Shown one piece after another: positions 56,060-64,000 of a stretch of DNA of 64,000 bases. Position 1 is the stretch's first letter, and each line of letters starts with the position of its first letter. The notes beneath the pieces are model-generated. The model saw nothing but the letters and a program-made list of their open reading frames with translations, had not been told where the DNA came from and did not search any database. The position numbers and the translations under genes were made by a program. This DNA is from Apoderus coryli. Taxonomy: Eukaryota; Arthropoda; Insecta; Coleoptera; Attelabidae. The stretch lies in the NCBI GenBank assembly GCA_911728435.2, contig OU452213.1, positions 8,163,834 through 8,227,833 on the forward strand, in the 5' to 3' direction.

Positions 56060-56560
56060 CATGGCTACTCAAAGGGAAAATCAGCACACACTGTAATCTT
56101 TGAGTTTTTAAATATTATTTTGGAAAACCTTGAAAAAAACAATATGTCAATTGGTTTGTTTATATATTTATCTAAAGCTTACGATAGCCTTGACAGAAAG
56201 TTATTATTGGAAAAATTAGATCTATGCGTGGAAACTCTTTGAAATCGATAGAATCATATCTGACTGATAGGTATCAACTAGTATCAATATCCAAAAATGG
56301 AAAAACTGCCAGTTCGGAAATGAAATTGAATAACTTTGGTGTTGCACAGGGAAGCATTCTTGGCCCTATTCTTTTTCTAGTTTATTTTAATGACATACAT
56401 AATCTGAAACAAGAATAAAATCTGACAATCATAAATTATGCTGATGACACTAATGTTCTTATAGGAGGTCAAAATATAAATCACTTGCAGCGAGACTTAA
56501 GATATTTCTATGTTAACCTTTCACAATGGTGCTCAAAGCTGAAAAAATATGTTTGTACGT
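56060..56560 (+). pseudogene. Non-LTR retrotransposon RT fragment
   Basis: Frameshifted pieces: IYLSKAYDSLDRKLLLEKL near 56163, GVAQGSILGPILFLVYFNDI at 56339-56398, and NYADDTNVL near 56436. These are reverse-transcriptase motifs including the YADD catalytic box, but stops and shifts separate them. Both ends of the element are missing. Confidence 0.75.
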
Positions 56561-56740
56561 ATAGTCAGAATTTATATTATCCATTGGTGATAATTTAGGC
56601 AATCTGGTACGTCCGCTTAAACCGGAAGTGAACGATATTTTCATTCCTACAAAAAGTGTAGGTCTTCATTTTAAATGTGCCACACTGTATAATTTAAGTA
56701 CTAAAAATTACACATGTGTGATTTTCTATAAATATTTTAG

Positions 56741-56911
56741 GGATCCAACTCCAAATCACGACAGTCTACTCCATAATGTATCTTGGCCACTGTCGAAGGA
56801 CGATACAACGTTTACTTATGTTAATATTCTTAAGGATTTAAGGGTTGTATAAATGAAAAATGGAATCAAATTTATAAGGAATGATTTCACGGAGACTTAA
56901 TTACATTTTAA
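56741..56911 (+). pseudogene. Relic of esterase exon 11 from the second gene copy
   Basis: After ATATTTTAG, DPTPNHDSLLHNVSWPLSKD then DTTFTYVNILKDL matches exon 11, with deletions and a premature stop after LRVV. The end (EKWNQIYKE, then a shifted GDLITF-like TAA) and an AATAAA near 56919 are still recognisable. It partners the relic exon at 49204. Confidence 0.82.
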
Positions 56912-56924
56912 ACGTTTAATAAAA

Positions 56925-57389
56925 TGTTTACAACGAGTTTAAACATAGCATTTGTATGTGTTATAATTTAATAGAGATACGCCACTGCTTTCTATGTGAT
57001 TGTGAATGTTACACACATGGGCAGGACTTGATAAAAAAGGGTAACTAACTGCAGGAGATAAATATCCCTTGAAGGTTGTATAAATTATATAAAAAAAGAG
57101 GCCTTGGTTTGTTGGAATTGAAATGGGTCACGCTTTTACCAAATCTGAAACTGGGATAATGTACCGGCTGTCTCAATATTAGGTATTATACGAAATACGG
57201 ATATATGAAATGGGATAATCTCGTTATAGATGCTGAAAAACGCTCAGTGGTTGAGTATGGATAATCGCATAAACTGTTGTACAGTGCGTCCCAATTTCGA
57301 TTGATTTGCAGAACATCTCGAAAACTAGACGAGATGGAAAAGAAATTTAAAGCCAGGTTGTCTTGAGCTGATTTTAGGTAAAACTAGGG
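56925..57389. other. Unassigned sequence
   Basis: Contains ACAGTGCGTCCCAATTTCG near 57280 and TCTCGAAAACTAGACGAGATG near 57315, which resemble transposon ends. No gene recognised. Confidence 0.35.
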
Positions 57390-57896
57390 ATGAGCGATGA
57401 AGTTTTTTATCGAGTAGATCCAGAGCGATTTTACAAGATCATCGAAATTTACTCCAATTTACTCATCTCTGTTTTAACATTCAGAGGTACTACTGCAACT
57501 CTGCATGAATGGGCTTTTCCGTTACTCTGGTATTATTCAGTTAACCTAGATCTAAAATTTGATGTTGATTTTTCCAAAACTCCAAGACAATTAGAGGTTA
57601 AACCAGCTATTCATGCCTCGAGGGCAACAGTTTATTTAAATTTATATTGTGGATATCAAGTCTTAAGCCACATAGCGTTTTCGGCAAGCACCTTTGAAAA
57701 TTTTTGCAAGAACATTTCTCGCGATAAATTAGTGACCATTAAGGCATGTTGTATTTCAGCAGACACGGTTTCGGTGTTATTTTGGTTATTATTATTACTT
57801 CGACCGCAGATGGTGCACCCAGGGTTATCCAGACAGGCGGATGGGTGCACTGACTATGTTAAGGGCATCTTTTATATCCTCCTCCCCCAACTCTGA
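57390..57896 (+). other. Unrecognised 168-codon open frame
   Basis: Opens MSDEVFYRVDPERFYKII and includes hydrophobic stretches (LLISVLTF, SVLFWLLLLL). I recognise no domain. It lies in a relic-rich area and runs into a GC-richer segment (57900-58200). It may be part of a decayed mobile element; a host gene cannot be excluded. Confidence 0.3.
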
Positions 57897-58203
57897 AGCT
57901 GAACGGCCATCACACACTTGCCGGTTTGTCACTAGGAACACAATCCTGCTCCCGTCGCGACTCCCGGATCGCCGCAGGGCTTTTGATGGTGACGTTTGGA
58001 CTTATCTGTTGCTGGGGTGTCAATGGATGCGTGAGTAAGCCGGTGAGTTCGTATCCGCTCAAAGACATGGGGATGAAGGCCCTCTGGTTCGACCTATAAC
58101 GAGATCAAAGTCGTCCACTTAGTTGTTGCTCTGTTGCTGCGGCTACAGGCAGTACAGCTCGCCAAGAATGCCGTAGCAGAGAAGTCATTCTCTGGCCTGA
58201 TGA
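57897..58203. other. GC-richer segment of unknown origin
   Basis: Base composition differs from its surroundings (for example GTCGCGACTCCCGGATCGCC near 57953). No continuous frame or known motif. It sits directly next to a Penelope-like hammerhead motif, so it may be Penelope-like element sequence. Confidence 0.35.
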
Positions 58204-58204
58204 A

Positions 58205-58253
58205 CTATACTATAAACATGTTTCAGCTTTAGCTAAGGCCATCCTCAGTATAC
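58205..58253 (-). ncRNA. Hammerhead-ribozyme-like motif (third Penelope-type)
   Basis: On the minus strand the sequence GTATA, CTGAGGA, T, an imperfect stem-loop (GGCCTTAGCTAAAGCT), GAAAC, ATGTT and TATA has the order stem I, core CUGANGA, stem II, GAAA, tiny stem III, NUH, stem I. Stem II is imperfect. No Penelope-like coding sequence lies next to it. Confidence 0.45.
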
Positions 58254-58676
58254 ATAACATAATATTCTCGTCTAAGTGGGACATTTTTATTATTCATTGG
58301 TTTAATCATTGCAAAATAAAGTCGAAACACCGACTTATTTGTCAATAATATAATCCTGCTATATAATATTTCATTTAAGCTAAATTTTACGGGCAAATGG
58401 AACCGAGGTATATGGAAAATTGTACCTATTGTAATAATATATTTATTCCAAAAGCCAAAACCGGGCACGTAATCCTAATATATAGCATGTACGAGTTTCA
58501 GGGCAAATGTATAGGATATTATAACTCCTAATATATGTGTCAATGGTGCTCCTGCTGCTGCTACTGCGCTCGCGGTTTACTTCTGCAAATATAATATTAC
58601 TCTGCAGGTGATGATAGTACAAGGGTGCACTCATAAGTGTTTATTTATTTTATTTTGTAGTGTTTTTATTGATGGA
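58254..58676. other. Unassigned AT-rich sequence
   Basis: No gene recognised; short frames on both strands have no coding features. Confidence 0.35.
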
Positions 58677-59075
58677 TACAGGGTGTTACAAAATAGTACC
58701 TATTAGAAGTATAGTTAATTTTCTGAGAGTTGGAACGCCAAAAAGACATCTAGGCGGCGAAAATAAAAGAATGGACACCATGAGCGTCACAAAATTTTTA
58801 TCTATGTATGTTATGTTACGCAGTCCTTCATTTCATGACCCCTGAACCCTAAAAATTATTTTTCATATATTTCTTTGAGCTTTATTATATTTATTAATAT
58901 TCAAGCATCTCATTTCGTAATTTGTTAAATTATTTATGGTTGTGACCATAGCTTCCTTGATCTTGAATTTTTCCGTACGCCAGTTATAAGTATATAAGTG
59001 GGCAACACTTTTTTCACTGGCAGCCATTTTGTCAGATGTCAAGTGATTTATGTATAGTTTGGTTTGGCATTTCAA

Positions 59076-59132
59076 CATGAATAGACTGACGCCTGAACAA
59101 TGCTTCCAAATTGTGCAAATTTTTTTTGCAGT
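59076..59132 (+). pseudogene. Transposase N-terminal fragment
   Basis: MNRLTPEQCFQIVQIFF matches the usual opening of insect Tc1/mariner-type transposases (M.RLTPEQR..IVQIFY). The frame is lost where LINE sequence begins. The matching later part is at 63600-64000. Confidence 0.6.
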
Positions 59133-60551
59133 ACAATTAAAGACATCAAAAACAAGGTGTCATCTAGAACTGATGGAATCACTTTGAAAATGTTGTCTAA
59201 TCTACCGGAATGTACATTAATCGTTTTCACAGATTTAATTAACAAGTCATTCCAAAATAGAATTTTTCCACAATGCCTTAAGACATCTATAATAATTACT
59301 CTGCACAAGGGCGGCGATAAGGATCAAGATTCAAACTATCGTCCAATTGCACTTCTATCTACTCTATCCAAGATCATTGAAAGACTGGTTAAAAGGAGAC
59401 TTCTATCATTTCTGCACAAATATGAAGTATTAACTAGCCACCAATTTGGATTTTTAGCTAACAAATGCACTAATGATGCTATTCTCCGTCTTCAACAATG
59501 TTTACTCCAACTTGAACAATCTCCACTTTACAGCTTCAATTTTCTGTGATTTCTCCAAAGCATTCGACTGTGTAAGTCATAACATCCTAATTAACAAGAT
59601 ACAGCACTACGGAATTCGGGGGGTTCCACTGGGATGGTTTAAGTCGTACCTTAGCAACAGAACTCAGTGTGTGAGGATCAATGTGGCTGTGTCTTCTTGC
59701 AGGCCGATGGATTGTGGGATTCCACAGGGTTCGGTGTTGGGTCCTATTTTGTTTTTGCTATTTATCAACGATATTACGTGCCTAGACATCAGCGGTAAAG
59801 TATGTATCTTTGCTGATGATACTAGTTTCACTTGGTGCGGCTCGGATAGTGTGGCTCTTCATAGTAGCATATCCAAAGACTTAACCACCATCAAATCATG
59901 GTGTGACTCTAACCTGTTGTACTTGAACACTGCGAAAACTAAATCTGTGTCATATAAAGGTGCGCTGCAGTCTTTTGAACTTAATAATTCCACTATTGAC
60001 GTCGTTTCTTCTGTGAAGTTTCTGGGCCCTGTTGTTGACAGCTCCCTGAAGTGGAAGTTGCACATTGATGCGTTATCAAATAAATTAAGCTCTGCCTCTT
60101 TTGCGTTAAGATCAGTCTCCAAAGAACTTAACTTGTCAACTTCCATAACAGTCTACTTTTCACTCAATTTGGGCGTATTTTTAGATTACAAAAAAGAGCT
60201 ATTCGATACTGTCTGAGATTGCACTATAGAGCCCATTGCCAGGACTTCTTCAGAAAATTTAAAATACTAACACTACCTTCCTTATTCATATTGGAATCGG
60301 TCTGTTTAATCCGCAAACACCTGTCAGATGTCTCTGAAAGACCATTCCATAACTATATCCTTAGAAACTCCGAACATGATCTTTATCTGACAGCCCCTTC
60401 CTCCGAATTAATCAAAAGCTCGATTATATACAATGCAAAAAAAAATGTACAACCATCTGCCAATGGAAATCAAATTGCTATCATCCCTTCCTCGATTCCG
60501 AAAAGCTCTAAAGACGTATTTGTTAGAAAAAGCTTTTTAAACAGTGGGTGA
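59133..60551 (+). pseudogene. LINE reverse transcriptase with two frameshifts
   Basis: Frame 1 (to ~59540): TDGITLKMLSNLPECTL, SNYRPIALLSTLSKIIERLV. Frame 2 (~59473-60216): FCDFSKAFDCVSHNILINKI, CGIPQGSVLGPILFLLFIND, catalytic FADDTSF, then LYLNTAKTKSV. Frame 3 (60219-60551) carries the C-terminal HYRAHCQDFFRKFK...SSKDVFVRKSFLNSG. The motif order is complete for the RT core, but two shifts and the truncation inactivate it. Confidence 0.82.
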
Positions 60552-60815
60552 CTTTTTTAATGTGCAATAATTTTTGAGCGATTCACACACTGGATAGTAG
60601 TTAGTAGTTTGTATTGTGTGTTTTGTATATATATGTATATATATTGAACTGTAGAATATTTACTTAATTATTTTACTTTAAGTATCTTAATTGATTTATT
60701 TATTTGACGATGTACCTGTATGTATTAATTATTATTCTTATGTTTTATATGTTTTGTTTACCTGTCTACTTTATTTTTTTGACAAATATATATTTTATTT
60801 TTATTTTTATTCTCT
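59133..60815 (+). mobile_element. 5'-truncated non-LTR retrotransposon (LINE)
   Basis: Reverse-transcriptase coding sequence runs from 59133 to 60551, followed by a ~260-bp 3' UTR ending in TATTTTATTTTTATTTTTAT near 60793-60812. It is inserted in the Tc1-like transposase. The endonuclease part is missing. Confidence 0.78.
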
Positions 60816-60912
60816 GAAGTAATCCATTTATCGAGGAGTGAATGTTATTGTTGAATAAAACCACGTCTACTCCACAAAATATTTTTATATATATGTTAAA
60901 ATTTCATATAGG

Positions 60913-60955
60913 TAGCCAGACATGTTTCGGACTACACGTCCATCATCAGTGGCTA
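60913..60955 (-). ncRNA. Hammerhead-ribozyme motif, outer, left arm
   Basis: Mirror copy of the motif at 63483-63525: stem I TAGCCA/TGGCTA, core CTGATGA, stem II GGAC/GTCC, GAAAC, ATGTC. See that entry for the fold. Confidence 0.65.
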
Positions 60956-61238
60956 AGTAACCTTTAACAATATCGTTGAATGTGGGGATTACACTTCATA
61001 TGGCAGTAATATAGAGATTTGAAAATATTGATTTGAACATTTATATAATATCTGTAAAAAATGACTTAATTAAGTTGTGATATATTATATCTTACCATTT
61101 TGTGGAAATTTTATGTTTTACATTAATAGAAGAAGTAATAAAACTTAAATTAAATTATTGTAATCGATGAGTAGAACCTTTGGCGTAGAACACTAAACTG
61201 ACAATCGTTTTACCACTTCACCAAAACACTTCTTTTTA

Positions 61239-61283
61239 ATCTCGACGCGCGTTTCGCTAACAATGTTAGCATCCTCAGGAGAG
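61239..61283 (-). ncRNA. Hammerhead-like motif, inner type, minus strand, left palindrome
   Basis: Mirror of the plus-strand motif at 61303-61347, with the same core and stem II. Confidence 0.55.
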
Positions 61284-61302
61284 AATTAAAACAGTTTTAA
61301 TT

Positions 61303-61347
61303 CTCTCCTGAGGATGCTAACATTGTTAGCGAAACGCGCGTCGAGAT
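61303..61347 (+). ncRNA. Hammerhead-like motif, inner type, plus strand, left palindrome
   Basis: CTCTC, CTGAGGA, T, stem II GCTAAC-ATT-GTTAGC, GAAAC, GCGCGTC, GAGA. Stem I is four pairs (TCTC/GAGA), stem II six perfect pairs, and stem III tiny (A-U, C-G). One extra U between the core A and stem II departs from the textbook consensus. The outer motif shows the same U. Confidence 0.6.
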
Positions 61348-61450
61348 TTAAAAGAAGTGTTTTGGTGAAGTGGTAAAACGATTGCCAGTTTAGTAAATTA
61401 TTGTACTTAGTAGAAATACATCTACTTAAATCATTGTGTTTCATTTTAAC

Positions 61451-61938
61451 TTTCTCTCTCATTTTTAAGTAATAAAGTTATTATTTGTAAATTTGGTAAG
61501 ATCCAAGTAGCACAATTTTACAACAAATCAGAGAGGTAACAAGATGTCGAGTGGTGAAAGTGAAGATAGCTGTGCATATGATATCAAAGTCCCAGCCAAA
61601 GCTACACATTTGGTGTTTTAGGTGAGGTGAGGTGAGGGAGTTAAATGAGGTGAGTAGGTGTGGGCTGTTTGATTTATAATAAATTAAATGTGAAAGTCTG
61701 TTAAAAGTTTGAGAAAATATTCGTTTTATGTGAAGTCCATTCTTTAATGTATTTTATATTTGTTGTGTAAAGGTATATTAATTTTAAAGTTCAATTGAAT
61801 GAAATGGTGTTTGAGGGGTAATGACTCTGTTGTTTGTGTCTAGGAAGAAGTGAAGTGTAATGTCATAACCTAATTTTTGTTAATTTGTTTATGTTTGTAG
61901 GTTATGGGGCTTATGTATGGGAGGCCTAAGGTAGTAAG
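61451..61938 (-). other. 3' untranslated region of the Penelope-like element
   Basis: Lies downstream (minus strand) of the PLE stop codon and inside the left arm. On the plus strand a 25-codon frame at 61544-61621 (MSSGESEDSCAYDIK...) occurs; I do not recognise it. Confidence 0.4.
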
Positions 61939-62973
61939 TTATAACGTGTTGAATTTGAGGGAATTGAAGAATGGGAGGCAATCGAATTCGAGTTGGTCAT
62001 TTACACAAATGTAATTGGTGTCCTTTTTATATGTATTAATTTCCATGGCTTCCAAGACATTCAGCAATGTGCTTTTGAGGCAGGAATGGAGCATTTCAGC
62101 ATTTTGATCGATGGAAAATGAGTGGTGTTCATTGTAAATGTGGTTAGCAAAGGCGGAGTTACTATTTATTTCTTCAGCATTTTCTTGAGAAGCCTTTTCG
62201 ATGATTTTATAATGTTCTTTTATACGAGTACTGAAGTTGCGACCAGTTTGACCAATGTAGATGGTATTACAGTTTATGGTGCCACATTTTAATAAGTATA
62301 CTCCGGATTTTTGAAGCCAATTGATTGGAGATTTGCTGTTATCAAGATAATTGCCTATGGTATTTCTAGTTCTGAAGCAGATGTTGATGTTGTAGTTATT
62401 AAATAGCTTTTTAATGGAATGCATAAATGGACCGATGTATGTGACAGGATGGAAGTTATTATTTGTGGGGTTTTTGAAAGTGGTAAGTCCATTGAATGTG
62501 TGCTTTATTAGGTGTTTATAATATATTTTATTGATTGTAGATACTGGATAATGGTTTACTTTAGCTACATGGTAAATTAACGACAATTCGTTATTGAAGT
62601 CTTCATGTGACATGGGCACGTGGAATAGTCTGTAGAAGTACGATTCGAAAGTGGAAAATTTGTGTGAGGACGGATGGTTGGAGTGGTAATCAATGATAGC
62701 GTCTGACGAAGTGGGTTTGTGAAATATTGAGAAAGTAAGTTCATTATTATGTCTATGTATGGTTAAGTCGAGATATGCTAATGAGTTATTTGTTTCAGAT
62801 TCATGGGTGAACTGAATTCGTTCATGTATGGAGTTCATGAAGTTAAGCGTTTGGATAACTTCATCCGAGGTTCCTATGTATATAGCGAAGATGTCGTCCA
62901 CGTATCTTTTTAGGCAAAGGAATTTTGGACCATGGATATTATTAGATAGAATGGTTTGGTCTATTTTTGACAT
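61939..62973 (-). pseudogene. Penelope-like reverse transcriptase / GIY-YIG endonuclease, 5'-truncated
   Basis: 344 open codons. The RT catalytic box is KRYVDDIFAIY (residues ~22-32), followed by palm/thumb sequence (THESETNNSLAYLDLTI, then IFHKPTSSDAIIDYHSNHPS). At the C-terminus a GIY-YIG nuclease reads GVYLLKCG...IYIGQTGRNFSTRIKEH (around residues 220-255). RT followed by GIY-YIG is unique to Penelope-like elements. The N-terminal RT motifs are missing: reading upstream gives LAEIF and then the right arm begins. The remaining frame is intact, so the truncation is probably recent. Confidence 0.88.
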
Positions 62974-63090
62974 GAAGATTTCAGCTAGTTAAAATGAAAC
63001 ACAATGATTTAAGTAGATGTATTTCTACTAAGTACAATAATTTACTAAACTGACAATCGTTTTACCACTTCACAAAAACACTTCTTTTAA

Positions 63091-63135
63091 ATCTCGACGC
63101 GCGTTCCGCTAACAATGTTAGCATCCTCAGGAGAG
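63091..63135 (-). ncRNA. Hammerhead-like motif, inner type, minus strand, right palindrome
   Basis: Same fold as 61303-61347, but the GAAAC box reads GGAAC in this copy (plus-strand GTTCCGC). This changes an essential core base and probably inactivates it. Confidence 0.45.
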
Positions 63136-63154
63136 AATTAAAACTGTTTTAATT

Positions 63155-63199
63155 CTCTCCTGAGGATGCTAACATTGTTAGCGAAACGCGCGTCGAGAT
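63155..63199 (+). ncRNA. Hammerhead-like motif, inner type, plus strand, right palindrome
   Basis: CTCTC, CTGAGGA, T, GCTAAC/GTTAGC, GAAAC, GCGCGTC, GAGA; core identical to 61303-61347. Confidence 0.6.
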
Positions 63200-63482
63200 T
63201 TAAAAGAAGTGTTTTGGTGAAGTGGTAAAACGATTGTCAGTTTAGTGTTCTACGCCAAAGGTTCTACTCATCGATTACAATAATTTAATTTAAGTTTTAT
63301 TACTTCTTCTATTAATGTAAAACATAAAATTTCCACAAAATGGTAAGATATAATATATCACAACTTAATTAAGTCATTTTTTACACATATTATATAAATG
63401 TTCAAATCAATATTTTCAAATCTCTATATTACTGCCATATGAAGTGTAATCCCCACATTCAACGATATTGTTAAAGGTTACT

Positions 63483-63525
63483 TAGCCACTGATGATGGAC
63501 GTGTAGTCCGAAACATGTCTGGCTA
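63483..63525 (+). ncRNA. Hammerhead-ribozyme motif, outer, right arm
   Basis: TAGCCA, CTGATGA, T, GGAC-GTGTA-GTCC, GAAAC, ATGTC, TGGCTA. Stem I has six perfect pairs, stem II four, and stem III two pairs (A-U, C-G) around AU. The predicted cleavage site is after C63519. Minimal type I hammerheads with a tiny stem III are known from Penelope-like elements; activity is not shown by the sequence. Confidence 0.7.
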
Positions 63526-63599
63526 CCTATATGAAATTTTAACATATATATAAAAATATTTTGTGGAGTAGACGTGGTTTTATTCAACATTTATTTTTA

Positions 63600-64000
63600 T
63601 TTATTTTACTTTGTTCTGTTCGAAATACGTATGGTCGTACAATGCGTACAGAAGAAGTCATTGCTGCTGTAAGCCGCAGCCTAGAGGAAGACCCGAATCA
63701 GTATCACCATCGTGCACAGGAATTGGATATGTGTTCATCCACTTTATGGAAGATTTTGCGCAAAGATCTTGGCTTGCGTGCTTACAAAATCCAACTCGTG
63801 CAACAATTGAAGCTACACAATCACCTAGCCAGGCGTAGATTCGGTGAATGGGCCCAAAACAAGATTGCCGTTGATCCCGATTTTCATAAGCGAATTTTGA
63901 TTAGCGATGAAGCTCACTTTTGCTTGAATGGATACGTCAATAAACTGGTGGAATCATTGGTCGCGCTTCTTTAAAAACGATGCTGGTCCGAACGTTACAG
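63600..64000 (+). pseudogene. Tc1/mariner-type transposase, central part, partial
   Basis: From ~63628: YGRTMRTEEVIAAVSRSLEE, then STLWKILRKDLGLRAYKIQL and FGEWAQNKIAVDPDFHKRIL, then ISDEAHFCLNGYVNK with the first catalytic Asp. After NGYVNK the text jumps to a GGIIG-like and FFKNDAGPNVT segment in other frames. The part with the usual W..E.P block is therefore deleted and the frame broken. Continues beyond the window. Confidence 0.78.

Larger units (their letters stand above)
61192..61394. repeat. 203-bp near-perfect palindrome, left arm
   Basis: Centred on 61293. About 101 bp (from ACTAAACTGACAATCG) is followed by its inverse. Each half carries a hammerhead-like motif, so the palindrome has one on each strand. 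A second copy is centred on 63145. Confidence 0.85.
63044..63246. repeat. 203-bp near-perfect palindrome, right arm
   Basis: Centred on 63145, the inverted partner of 61192-61394, with a few substitutions (for example GCGTTCCGC for GCGTTTCGC). Confidence 0.85.
60851..63587 (-). mobile_element. Penelope-like element with 600-bp inverted arms
   Basis: Arms 60851-61450 and 62988-63587 are inverted copies with no net length difference (paired positions sum to 124438 throughout). They enclose 1.5 kb with a minus-strand RT/GIY-YIG reading frame. Inverted flanking repeats carrying hammerhead motifs are typical of Penelope-like elements. The RT coding sequence is cut exactly at the inner edge of the right arm. 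Confidence 0.82.
58677..64000 (+). mobile_element. Tc1/mariner-like transposon broken by a LINE and a Penelope-like element
   Basis: A left end (TACAGGGTGTTACAAAATAG near 58678) precedes the transposase start at 59076. The coding sequence is interrupted by LINE sequence from about 59133 to 60815 and by a Penelope-like element 60851-63587, and resumes to the window edge. The right end is outside the window. Confidence 0.65.

Noticed and set aside
58229..58634. Minus-strand frames of 63-79 codons
   Set aside because: They have no domain or composition support, and one overlaps the hammerhead-like motif.

Overview
This is a eukaryotic nuclear window, almost certainly from an insect. The evidence is GT-AG introns, an insect-type secreted carboxylesterase, very AT-rich introns, and dense Tc1/mariner, Copia, Penelope-like and non-LTR elements. 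A beetle is plausible, but the sequence alone does not prove the order. Only three host genes are clearly supported: a cytochrome b561 (+, cut by the left edge), a torsin-1A-interacting (LAP1/LULL1-like) protein (-), and an intact 11-exon carboxylesterase (+). Part of a decayed second esterase copy follows.

Left third (1-20.7 kb): the cytochrome b561 gene. Exon 2-79 is separated from exon 8814-8983 by an 8.7-kb intron. That intron is nearly filled by a ~171-bp tandem repeat whose monomer is itself a decayed copy of the second exon plus its 3' splice site. Beyond the second exon are two homologous, same-phase terminal exons (12940-13090 and 20497-20644), each with its own stop and AATAAA, which predicts mutually exclusive C-termini. 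A ~353-bp array fills the intron before the first. Two ~120-bp arrays and an AAGTACTT-rich ~200-bp array lie before the second.

Middle (20.7-36.6 kb): MITEs and other inverted-repeat elements surround the compact torsin-interacting gene (28398-29583, minus strand, three coding exons). From about 30.9 to 36.6 kb there is a large foldback element. It contains two inverted copies of a broken THAP-domain gene and a GGTAGG-type minisatellite with embedded perfect hairpins.

Right half (36.9-64 kb): the carboxylesterase (561 aa by my exon model) spans 36923-48752. Its intron 4 holds a 3.55-kb terminal-inverted-repeat transposon that ends three bases before exon 5, so the transposon supplies the tract in front of that 3' splice site. 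Its intron 10 holds a 250-bp array. Downstream, two relic exons of a second esterase copy (49204-49358 and 56741-56911) are split apart by a minus-strand Copia element. That Copia was itself entered by a P-like THAP element (8-bp target duplication) and by a Tc1/mariner-superfamily element (TA duplication). The window ends in another nest: a Tc1-like transposase interrupted by a non-LTR retrotransposon and by a Penelope-like element. The Penelope-like element is flanked by 600-bp inverted arms carrying hammerhead-ribozyme-like motifs.

The strongest lead is the exon-derived satellite inside the cytochrome b561 intron. Its repeats still carry an in-phase acceptor, an open frame and AATAAA motifs. 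All calls were made by eye from sequence; no alignment, transcript or database search was run.
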